Source: Imtechella halotolerans
GTDB lineage: Bacteria > Bacteroidota > Bacteroidia > Flavobacteriales > Flavobacteriaceae
Length of the DNA: 64,000 bases
Assembly: GCF_028743515.2 (NCBI RefSeq)
Contig: NZ_CP117969.2
Span: 2,885,501 to 2,949,500 of the forward strand
Direction of reading: 5' to 3'
Each line of letters opens with the position of its first letter. Position 1 is the stretch's first letter. The notes under the pieces are model-generated. The model saw only the letters and a list, made by a program, of their open reading frames with translations, had not been told where the DNA came from and did no database searches. This document shows, in pieces, positions 47,368-54,434 of the stretch. The translations under genes were made by a program, and so were the position numbers.

Positions 47368-47790
47368 ATGGTTGATTTTTAATATCGTTTTTGCTAGATA
47401 AGAGATACTTAAACCTATATATGGAAGAGTACATTGGGTGGTGTGTACGACCATTGATATAGTCTTCTAGGTTCGTTGAATTGTGAAATTTTTATGCTTT
47501 ATAAGTATAATTCCTTTTTTTAATAATCTTAAAGAGGAATTTAAATGGTGTCTTAAACTTTACATGTTCACTATGGGGAGGGAGCAGAAATTAAAATGTG
47601 TATTATTCATTGATACCTTTATTGCTGAATTTTTCAATGTGCCATCAATCATAATACTAGCCTGTGTTTCACCCTAACTTAAATGTGTAATTATGTTTAT
47701 TGTCGGTTATTAAATGGATTTATTTAATTGGTTTACCGATTATTAATATGAAATTTTTACCTCTCATATTGTTAAATTTGATAATTGTAT
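47368..47790. other. Gene-free stretch between tonB and cyoE
   Basis: About 420 AT-rich bases with only short open frames on either strand and no recognisable domain, tRNA or strong hairpin. The longest frame (47483-47677, 64 codons, GTG start) looks like chance. On the minus strand, 47680-47550 reads as a protein-like stretch (IMIDGTLKNSAIKVSMNNTH) and could be a remnant of a lost gene; this is not proven. Confidence 0.6.
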
Positions 47791-47821
47791 TTTGCTCTGT
47801 TGTGGTATAGGCCTATCTTTG
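47791..47821 (+). promoter_or_regulatory. Consensus Bacteroidota promoter for cyoE-cox genes
   Basis: TTTG at 47791-47794, a 19-base spacer and TATCTTTG at 47814-47821, 23 bases before the cyoE ATG. This is a full bipartite match. Confidence 0.8.
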
Positions 47822-47844
47822 CAGCCCTTATACGGGAGAAATAG

Positions 47845-48747
47845 ATGATAAGCGCTTTGATAAGTAGAATAAAGACAGGAACATTTACTTTGGTATTTGA
47901 TGATTTTAAGCAAATTACTAAGGTAGGTCTCTCCTTGAGTGTTGTTTTTTCTTCACTTGCGGGGTATCTTTTAGGTGCCAATACCATTTCATATAATATT
48001 TTGATTTTATTGGCTTTTGGAGGTTATTGTATGGTTGGTGCCTCCAATGCTTTTAATCAGGTAATTGAAAGGGATTTAGATGCCCTAATGAAGCGTACTC
48101 AAAATAGACCTATCCCTTCTGGTAGGATGAGTGTTCAAACAGCGTTAATTATAGCGGTTGTGTTTACCATAGTGGGTATTGCTGCCTTGTATATTGTAAA
48201 TCCAAAAACAGCAATGTTTGGAGGAATTTCTATATTTTTATATACAAGTGTTTATACTCCATTAAAAACGCGTACTCCTTTATCTGTGTTTGTGGGTGCC
48301 TTTCCTGGGGCTATTCCTTTCATGTTAGGTTGGGTTGCGGCCACAAATGATTTTGGAATTGAAGCTGGGGTATTGTTTATGATTCAGTTTTTTTGGCAGT
48401 TTCCACATTTCTGGGCTATAGGATGGGTACTTTATGATGATTATAAAAAAGCTGGATTTAACCTTTTACCAACTGGTAAGCGGGATAAAGCTACTGCCTT
48501 GCAGATTATAATGTATACCTTTTGGATGATGATTGTGGCTGTTATTCCTGTAACTGGATTAACAGGAGCTTTAAAGCTTTCTGTGGTTTCAGCTATCATT
48601 ATTTCCATATTTGGTTTAGTAATGATGCTTTATGCATTCAGGCTTTACCACCGTAGAGATAATATTGCTGCCCGACAGTTGATGTTGGCTAGTGTACTTT
48701 ATATTACAGTGATTCAGATTATATACGTGATTGATAAATTTGTGTAA
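47845..48747 (+). CDS. cyoE: Protoheme IX farnesyltransferase (heme O synthase)
   Basis: A 300-residue inner-membrane UbiA-family prenyltransferase that adds farnesyl to heme B to make heme O, the precursor of heme A for CoxA. About eight or nine helices are visible. The substrate-binding motif NQVIERDLDALMKRTQNRP is clear, and the second Asp-rich site is YDDYKKAGFNLLP. It heads the second cox cluster: subunit III begins 3 bases after its stop. Heme A synthase (CtaA) is not in the window. Confidence 0.95.
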   Translation: MISALISRIKTGTFTLVFDDFKQITKVGLSLSVVFSSLAGYLLGANTISYNILILLAFGGYCMVGASNAFNQVIERDLDALMKRTQNRPIPSGRMSVQTALIIAVVFTIVGIAALYIVNPKTAMFGGISIFLYTSVYTPLKTRTPLSVFVGAFPGAIPFMLGWVAATNDFGIEAGVLFMIQFFWQFPHFWAIGWVLYDDYKKAGFNLLPTGKRDKATALQIIMYTFWMMIVAVIPVTGLTGALKLSVVSAIIISIFGLVMMLYAFRLYHRRDNIAARQLMLASVLYITVIQIIYVIDKFV

Positions 48748-48750
48748 CAA

Positions 48751-49332
48751 ATGGATTTAACTCAAGGAAGTTTTAAAGAAAAAAACGATCGGGCTAAAAA
48801 GATGATGCTTTGGTTCGGTATGGTTAGCGTTGCAATGACTTTTGCAGGACTTACTAGTGCTTATGTGGTTAGTAGTAAAAGACCGGATTGGTTGCATGAT
48901 TTTCAAATGCCTTCAGCATTTATTTATAGTACGCTTGCTATAGTATTGAGCAGTGTAACATTTCATTTAGCAAAAAATGCCGTTCAAAAGAATGAAAGAG
49001 GCTTGGCAAATACCATGCTTGTTACTACCTTAATCTTGGGTGGTCTTTTTGTTGGACTTCAATTTTTCGGCTTTACTCAAATCATTGAATTGGGTTACTA
49101 TTTTACGGGAAGTGAGAGTAGTGTGACTACTTCATTTTTATATGTCATAGCTTTTGCGCATATTGCACACGTATTTGCTGGTATTGTTGTACTTTTGACT
49201 GTAATTTATAATCATTTTAAACAACGATACTATCCTGGTCAAACCCTTGGAATTGAACTGGGTGCTATGTTTTGGCATTTTCTTGATTTTCTCTGGGTTT
49301 ACCTGATTTTATTTTTCTATTTCGTTGGATAG
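48751..49332 (+). CDS. Heme-copper oxidase subunit III (short copy)
   Basis: A 193-residue membrane protein with five hydrophobic segments, the short subunit III form without the first two helices. Family motifs are LTSAYVVSS, the helix before FTQIIELGYYFTG, AFAHIAHVFAGIVVL, and the C-terminal AMFWHFLDFLWVYLILFFYFVG. Subunit III stabilises the oxidase and its proton uptake. It is followed after 47 bases by a longer subunit III gene, so the cluster encodes two versions; both are probably oxidase components, as in related Bacteroidota clusters. Confidence 0.92.
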   Translation: MDLTQGSFKEKNDRAKKMMLWFGMVSVAMTFAGLTSAYVVSSKRPDWLHDFQMPSAFIYSTLAIVLSSVTFHLAKNAVQKNERGLANTMLVTTLILGGLFVGLQFFGFTQIIELGYYFTGSESSVTTSFLYVIAFAHIAHVFAGIVVLLTVIYNHFKQRYYPGQTLGIELGAMFWHFLDFLWVYLILFFYFVG

Positions 49333-49342
49333 GAAAAAAACG

Positions 49343-49350
49343 TAAATTTG
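49343..49350 (+). promoter_or_regulatory. Candidate internal -7 promoter element before the long subunit III gene
   Basis: TAAATTTG matches TAnnTTTG and lies 29 bases before ATG 49380; TTTC 19 bases upstream is a weak -33 match. It may give the long subunit III gene extra expression. Confidence 0.45.
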
Positions 49351-49379
49351 AACAATTTTTTAAAATAGACTACTTTTTT

Positions 49380-50360
49380 ATGGAAGCTACTGTTACGAAT
49401 ACAGCCACGGAAGAAAAAGTTTGGAGCGGAGGCAATCAACCATTGGGTGCCAGCTACGGCAAAATGATGATGTGGTTTTTCATCCTATCTGACGCCTTAA
49501 CATTCTCTGGATTTTTGGCTGCTTATGGTTTTTCTAGATTTAAGTTTATTGAGATTTGGCCAATAGCTGATGAGGTGTTTACCCATATACCTTTCTATCA
49601 TGGTTCACCTCAGCCGATGATCTATGTTGCGTTTATGACATTTGTGTTAATTGTTTCTTCTGTTACTATGGTGTTGGCGGTTGATGCGGGTCATAAAATG
49701 CAGAAATCAAAAGTAGCATGGTATATGTTTGCTACTGTGCTTGGAGGTTTGATTTTCGTTGGTTCCCAAGCTTGGGAATGGAAGACGTTTATCAAAGGAG
49801 AATTTGGTGCAATTGAAACGAAATCTGGAAATATTCTTCAATTTGTCGATGCTCAGACTGGAAAGCAAATTGCTTTAAGTAGTTTCGTTCAACCAACTGA
49901 TACGGAACGAGTGACGCATACGCGCAAGGATGGTATTTGGTTTACTAACGAAGGGACTCTTCCAACATATACCGTTTCTGATGTTGTCAATAGTGTTAAG
50001 AATAATACTAATGTAGTGGTTCGAACGGAATTATTAAATGAGCACGGACATAAGACTATTCTTTCTAGAGATGAGTCTTTAAAAAAGTTAGAAAGTGCAA
50101 AATATGTAGTGGAAGGAGCGAATCTTATTAGAAATGAATATGGGCATCGTTTATTTGCTGATTTCTTTTTCTTTATAACGGGCTTCCACGGATTCCACGT
50201 GTTTTCAGGAGTTGTTATCAACATTATTATATTCTTTAATGTTCTTTTAGGGACCTATGAGAAGAGAAAGAGTTATGAAATGGTTGAGAAAGTAGGGTTG
50301 TACTGGCACTTTGTTGACCTTGTTTGGGTATTTGTATTTACTTTCTTCTATTTGGTTTAA
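49380..50360 (+). CDS. Heme-copper oxidase subunit III (long copy with inserted domain)
   Basis: A 326-residue subunit III. Helices lie at about 28-52, 77-101, 112-131, 259-285 and 300-325, and it has the family motifs SQAWEW (129-134), FITGFHGFHVFSG and YWHFVDLVWVFVFTFFYLV. Between SQAWEW and FADFFFF, where normal subunit III has about 20 residues, there are about 120 residues (141-258) of polar alpha/beta sequence. This insert has no motif I recognise. The gene lies in the cyoE-cox cluster between the short subunit III and subunit IV. Confidence 0.93.
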   Translation: MEATVTNTATEEKVWSGGNQPLGASYGKMMMWFFILSDALTFSGFLAAYGFSRFKFIEIWPIADEVFTHIPFYHGSPQPMIYVAFMTFVLIVSSVTMVLAVDAGHKMQKSKVAWYMFATVLGGLIFVGSQAWEWKTFIKGEFGAIETKSGNILQFVDAQTGKQIALSSFVQPTDTERVTHTRKDGIWFTNEGTLPTYTVSDVVNSVKNNTNVVVRTELLNEHGHKTILSRDESLKKLESAKYVVEGANLIRNEYGHRLFADFFFFITGFHGFHVFSGVVINIIIFFNVLLGTYEKRKSYEMVEKVGLYWHFVDLVWVFVFTFFYLV

Positions 50361-50380
50361 TAAAATTACACGTATAAGAT

Positions 50381-50764
50381 ATGGCACACGATCATCATAA
50401 TTTGGCAATATTTAGAGGACTTATCAAATTTAAGTCTAATGAGCAAAAAATATGGGGAGTTCTATTATTGCTTTCTATTATAACCGCTATAGAGGTAGTT
50501 TTAGGTATTTATAAGCCGGAGTCTCTAATGGCTAAGGTTATTGGTATGAAGCTGCTTAATTGGATATTTATAATTCTTACGATAGTAAAAGCATACTATA
50601 TTGCATGGGATTTCATGCACTTACGTGACGAAAAGGCGAGTTTTCGCTGGTCACTTGTTTTGCCTTTGATTATTTTAATACCTTACCTGTGTTTCATTCT
50701 TTTGAATGAAGGGAATTACATCCATGAGGTATTTAAAAATGGCTTTGTAACCTGGAATTTCTAA
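50381..50764 (+). CDS. Cytochrome c oxidase subunit IV-like membrane protein
   Basis: A 127-residue inner-membrane protein with three hydrophobic helices and the bacterial subunit IV (CyoD/COX4-like) pattern: KIWGVLLLLSIITAIEVVLGIY, shortened here to LLLLSIITAIEVVLGIY, then MHLRDEKASFRW. The N-terminus is His-rich (MAHDHHNLAIF). It is the last gene of the cyoE-cox cluster, 20 bases after subunit III, and is followed by a perfect hairpin terminator. It is a small accessory helix bundle of the oxidase. Confidence 0.88.
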   Translation: MAHDHHNLAIFRGLIKFKSNEQKIWGVLLLLSIITAIEVVLGIYKPESLMAKVIGMKLLNWIFIILTIVKAYYIAWDFMHLRDEKASFRWSLVLPLIILIPYLCFILLNEGNYIHEVFKNGFVTWNF

Positions 50765-50782
50765 GGTATATTTAACAATAAT

Positions 50783-50810
50783 AAAAGTCCCGCTTTGACG
50801 GGACTTTTTT
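50783..50810 (+). terminator. Terminator after subunit IV
   Basis: A perfect 10-bp stem AAAAGTCCCG/CGGGACTTTT (50783-50792 with 50799-50808) has a CTTTGA loop and a T run. Confidence 0.88.
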
Positions 50811-50817
50811 ACATTTG
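50810..50817 (+). promoter_or_regulatory. Candidate -7 promoter element for the SCO cluster
   Basis: TACATTTG matches TAnnTTTG and follows the terminator directly, 51 bases before ATG 50869. There is no -33 match, as that region is the hairpin. Confidence 0.4.
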
Positions 50818-50868
50818 TACTTTGCTAAAACAGGCCTGTTTGTCTGAATTTTTGCTAATTTTTAAACT

Positions 50869-51537
50869 ATGAAAAAGAAGTTAGTATTAGGCGCTTTATT
50901 TGTACTACCAATCGTTGTGTATCTTTTTTTTGCTTCTGGAGTGTACAATTTTGCCAAACTCCCTGTACTTACCGCGAATGTAAGTGATATTGACGCCTTT
51001 GCGACTAAAGAAGGTCAATCGGAATCTTTAAATGGTAAAATTTCAATTCTTTGTTTTTTAGGAGATAATTCGGAGGTCAAGAAAACAAATGCGTTTAATC
51101 TTCACGAGAAGATATACAAACGTTTCGGAGGCTTTAATGATTTGCAGTTTATTATGTTGTTTCCTGACGGGACAAATAAGAAGGTTGAAGAATTAATGCA
51201 GGAACTCGGACAATATAGTGATGTGTCAGGTTGGAAATTGCTGTACGGTACCCCAGAGGAATTGCAATTAATGCATAGCAGCCTTAAAACAGGAGGGTCC
51301 TTAGATTCTCATAGTGCAACACCTTATGCTTATATAATTGATACTGAATTAAATCTTAGAGGTCGAACAGATGACGAGGATTATGGTAAGCTTTATGGGT
51401 ATGACGCCACTTCTGTTGCGGATTTAAATAATAAAATGATTGATGATGTAAAAGTTATTTTAGCAGAATATAGATTGGCATTAAAGAAGTATGATAAAAC
51501 TAGTACCAGAGATTCATATTTAAAGAAGACAAATTAA
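50869..51537 (+). CDS. Membrane-anchored thioredoxin-fold-like protein of the SCO cluster, no CxxC
   Basis: A 222-residue protein with one N-terminal anchor (VLGALFVLPIVVYLFFASGVY) and a soluble periplasmic domain. The order of elements (KISILCFLGDNSE strand, helix, DLQFIMLFPDG strand, then YAYIIDTELNLRGRTDDED) resembles thioredoxin/SCO proteins, but the CxxxC site is missing: only one cysteine (in ILCFLG) is seen. It is 13 bases upstream of the SCO gene and surely co-transcribed with it. I do not know a named family. A role in copper or oxidase assembly is inference from position. Confidence 0.7.
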   Translation: MKKKLVLGALFVLPIVVYLFFASGVYNFAKLPVLTANVSDIDAFATKEGQSESLNGKISILCFLGDNSEVKKTNAFNLHEKIYKRFGGFNDLQFIMLFPDGTNKKVEELMQELGQYSDVSGWKLLYGTPEELQLMHSSLKTGGSLDSHSATPYAYIIDTELNLRGRTDDEDYGKLYGYDATSVADLNNKMIDDVKVILAEYRLALKKYDKTSTRDSYLKKTN

Positions 51538-51550
51538 AAATGGTGGTATC

Positions 51551-52225
51551 ATGAATAAAAAGATTTACTATTACATGGGATTAGGACTTGTAATCCTGAT
51601 TTTTGGAATTTTTGCTTTAACTGAAATTTCACGTAGAGTTGAAAACAAAGAGGTCACTGATGTTGATCGTCATCAGGTAGGTAAGAAAAAAGCTGAAATG
51701 ATGACTATTGGTAAGGCCCCTAAGTTTAGCTTTACTGACCAACATGGAAATATTATCTCTAATGCCACCTTTAAAGATAAGGTTTATGTTTTGGATTTTA
51801 TTTTTACTACTTGCCCTAGTATTTGTCCAATTATGACTAAAAATATGGTAACAGTACAGAATGCTTTTAATAATAAGCCAATAGGAATTGTTTCTATTAC
51901 CATCAATCCAGAAAATGATACTCCCGAGGTATTGAAGGCTTATGCCGAGGAATATGGAGTGACTAATCCGGATTGGCATTTTCTAACTGGAGACAAAGAA
52001 ACCATCTATAAGTTGGCGAATGAAGGATTTAATTTGTATGCCGGTCAAGGAGATCAATTTGAAGGAGGGTTTGAACATTCAGGAATGTTTGCACTTATAG
52101 ATAAGGATGGTAATATTGTGTGTAGAAAAGACAATTTTGGAAATCCAATTGTCTATTACGATGGTATTGAACCAGAAGGAATAGAAATGCTTATCAGTGA
52201 TATTCAACAATTATTGAAAAACTAA
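51551..52225 (+). CDS. SCO1/SenC family copper-insertion protein
   Basis: A 224-residue protein with one N-terminal helix (about 6-24) and a periplasmic thioredoxin-like domain. The copper site is complete: TTCPSICPIM with Cys88 and Cys92, and His176 in GGFEHSGMF. SCO proteins deliver copper to, or reduce, the CuA site of CoxB. It lies 13 bases after the thioredoxin-fold gene and 9 bases before DUF420, in an oxidase maturation cluster next to the cox genes. Confidence 0.95.
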   Translation: MNKKIYYYMGLGLVILIFGIFALTEISRRVENKEVTDVDRHQVGKKKAEMMTIGKAPKFSFTDQHGNIISNATFKDKVYVLDFIFTTCPSICPIMTKNMVTVQNAFNNKPIGIVSITINPENDTPEVLKAYAEEYGVTNPDWHFLTGDKETIYKLANEGFNLYAGQGDQFEGGFEHSGMFALIDKDGNIVCRKDNFGNPIVYYDGIEPEGIEMLISDIQQLLKN

Positions 52226-52234
52226 AACAATTAT

Positions 52235-52768
52235 ATGAGCAACGTAAGTACTATTGAGAAGAAGTATAATGTATGGATAGTCATCCTTTCCATAGCAATA
52301 CCATTGGTGGTAGCAGTATTGTTTACTGTTAAGATTCCTAATGTGGCACCATTATCTTTTCTGCCACCAATTTATGCTGGTATTAACGCTTTGACTGCTA
52401 TATTGCTTGTATGGGCTGTAATGGCTGTTAAAAATGGGAATAGAACTCTTCATGAGCGTCTTATGAAGGTATGTATTGGATTGTCTGTAGCTTTCTTGGC
52501 AATGTACGTTGCTTATCATATGACCTCAGAATCTACTAAATTTGGAGGTGAAGGAGCAGTAAAGTATATCTATTTATTTATTCTTCTTTCACATATTTTA
52601 CTTTCAATTGCCATTATACCATTAGTTCTTGTAACTTATGTAAAGGCTTTAGCCCAACGTTTTGATAAACATAAGCGAATAGCTAAAATTACATTTCCGA
52701 TATGGTTATATGTTGCGGTGACAGGAGTGATCGTATATCTAATGATATCCCCTTATTATGTTCATTAA
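52235..52768 (+). CDS. DUF420 family membrane protein
   Basis: A 177-residue inner-membrane protein with about five hydrophobic segments. The family pattern is visible: INALTAILLVWAVMAVKNGN, the helix with HERLMKVC, AYHMTSESTKFGGEG, and ILLSHILLSIAIIPLVLVT. DUF420 proteins (related to B. subtilis CtaM/YozB) are needed for heme-copper oxidase assembly in Firmicutes. The conserved histidines (HERLMK, YHMTSE, SHILLS) could bind heme or copper. It sits between SCO and the small CxxC protein. Confidence 0.9.
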   Translation: MSNVSTIEKKYNVWIVILSIAIPLVVAVLFTVKIPNVAPLSFLPPIYAGINALTAILLVWAVMAVKNGNRTLHERLMKVCIGLSVAFLAMYVAYHMTSESTKFGGEGAVKYIYLFILLSHILLSIAIIPLVLVTYVKALAQRFDKHKRIAKITFPIWLYVAVTGVIVYLMISPYYVH

Positions 52769-52775
52769 CTTTTGA

Positions 52776-53003
52776 ATGATAGAGATGTTTCCTAAACGTA
52801 TAGTTTTTATAGCGATTCTTTTTATAGCCTTTTTATTGCCGCAGTTGGTAGATGCTCAATGTGCGATGTGTAGAGCAGTTTTGATTAGTGAGGAGGATGG
52901 TCGAGCGGCAGAAGGTATAAATGACGGTATCGTATATCTAATGGCAATTCCGTATATTTTACTTGGGGTACTTGGCTATTTCATTTATCGAAAGATGAAA
53001 TAA
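52776..53003 (+). CDS. Small membrane protein with CxxC, oxidase cluster
   Basis: A 75-residue protein. An N-terminal signal or anchor helix (about 8-27, FIAILFIAFLLPQLVDA) is followed directly by CAMC (Cys29 and Cys32), then a short loop and a second helix (about 50-70) ending in the basic tail YRKMK. If exported, the CxxC sits at the outer face of the membrane, suited to copper or thiol chemistry. It lies 7 bases after DUF420, as the last gene of the SCO cluster. ATG 52785 is an alternative start. I do not know a characterised homologue. Confidence 0.8.
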   Translation: MIEMFPKRIVFIAILFIAFLLPQLVDAQCAMCRAVLISEEDGRAAEGINDGIVYLMAIPYILLGVLGYFIYRKMK

Positions 53004-53105
53004 GAACCTTAATTTGGTAAAATAATCACTTGGGTGTAACAAATACACTAAAGTATTGACTAACTTGTTGGATGAGTCGTAAATTAACTCAAAAATAGTC
53101 CGATA

Positions 53106-54419
53106 ATGAAAGTTAAAATACTTATGTTGTGCCTATTTGTTTCTTTTGGAATTAAGGCCCAAACCAAAAAATGGACACTACAAGAATGTGTCGCTTACGC
53201 CTTAGAGAATAATATATCAATTCAGCAATCAGAGTTAGATTTAAAATCTGTTGATGTTGAAAGACTTGATGCTATTGGTGCCTTTTTGCCTTCAATTAGC
53301 GCCAATTCTAATTATGGGGCTAATACTGGAGCAAATATTAATCCAGCAACTAATCAGTTTGAAAATCAAACATTCTCTTCTTTTTCGGCTGGCGCTAGTG
53401 TTGGAATGAATTTGTTCTCGGGTCTTACTAATTGGCGTAGATTGCAACGTGCAAAATTAAGTAAGGTGGCAAGTGAATATCGTTTAGATAAAATGAAAGA
53501 CGATATATCCTTGATGGTTGCAAATTCTTTTTTACAGATTTTGTTTAACAAAGAAAACGTAAAAGTACGACAAGCACAAATTCAGCTTACCATACAAAAT
53601 GTTAATCGTACCAAAGAATTGGTTGAGGCCGGATCTTTACCTAAAGGAGATTTATATGAGATTGAGGCTACAATGGCAACCCAAGAGCAAGAGCTTATTA
53701 ATGCTGAAAACGCATTGTTCATTTCTAAAATAGGATTGGCTCAAACACTTCTCCTTGAAAATTATGAGGAATTTGACATTGTAGATATGGATATGGACGT
53801 TCCCTTGGCTAGTATTCTTCAAGAGAGTCCTGAATCTATTGCTGATAAGGCTAAAGAGGTTCGAAGTGAAGTTAAAATTGCGACTACGAATGTTGAAATT
53901 TCTGAAAAAGCAGTTCAAATTTCAAGAGGGTCATATCTGCCTCGTGTATCTGGGTTTATAGGCTACAATACCCGTTGGTCTGAGAGTATTAATATTGATT
54001 TCCAAAGACAATTATTCCTCTTTGATGGAACTTCAATTGGAGTTCAGCTTAATGTTCCAATTCTTAATGGATTATCCGCAAGAAATAATGTAAAGCGAGG
54101 TAAAATTACTTTGGAAAATAACAAACTTCAACTTACTCAAGCAGAACTTGATTTAGAGCGAAATGTATATCAAGCCTATAAGGATACTGAAAATGCTCAA
54201 AAGAGTTATGATGCTGCCCTTAAGACGTTAAGTGCTAGAAATCTTTCTTTTGAATATGCTCAAGAGAGGTATAATGTGGGCCTAATGAATGCATTTGATT
54301 ATAATCAAGCAAAACTTCAATTTGATAATGCTCAATCAGAGGTAATTAGATCTAAATACGACTATATTTTTAAACTTAAAGTGCTGGAATTTTATTTTGG
54401 AATTCAAGTATTAGAATAA
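53106..54419 (+). CDS. TolC family outer-membrane efflux protein
   Basis: A 437-residue protein with a signal peptide (MKVKILMLCLFVSFGIKAQ) and two TolC repeats rich in alternating helices; WTLQECVAYALENNISIQQ opens the first, as usual in Bacteroidota. It should form the trimeric outer-membrane duct for an efflux or type I-like export pump. It lies 15 bases upstream of the HlyD/MacA adaptor gene. The 102-base gap before it shows no clear promoter element. Confidence 0.93.
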   Translation: MKVKILMLCLFVSFGIKAQTKKWTLQECVAYALENNISIQQSELDLKSVDVERLDAIGAFLPSISANSNYGANTGANINPATNQFENQTFSSFSAGASVGMNLFSGLTNWRRLQRAKLSKVASEYRLDKMKDDISLMVANSFLQILFNKENVKVRQAQIQLTIQNVNRTKELVEAGSLPKGDLYEIEATMATQEQELINAENALFISKIGLAQTLLLENYEEFDIVDMDMDVPLASILQESPESIADKAKEVRSEVKIATTNVEISEKAVQISRGSYLPRVSGFIGYNTRWSESINIDFQRQLFLFDGTSIGVQLNVPILNGLSARNNVKRGKITLENNKLQLTQAELDLERNVYQAYKDTENAQKSYDAALKTLSARNLSFEYAQERYNVGLMNAFDYNQAKLQFDNAQSEVIRSKYDYIFKLKVLEFYFGIQVLE

Positions 54420-54434
54420 TCAACGGTAACTATC

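Noticed and set aside
47483-47677. 64-codon plus-strand frame with GTG start
   Set aside because: No domain, no promoter element, Cys/Phe/Ile-rich composition as expected from AT-rich non-coding DNA.
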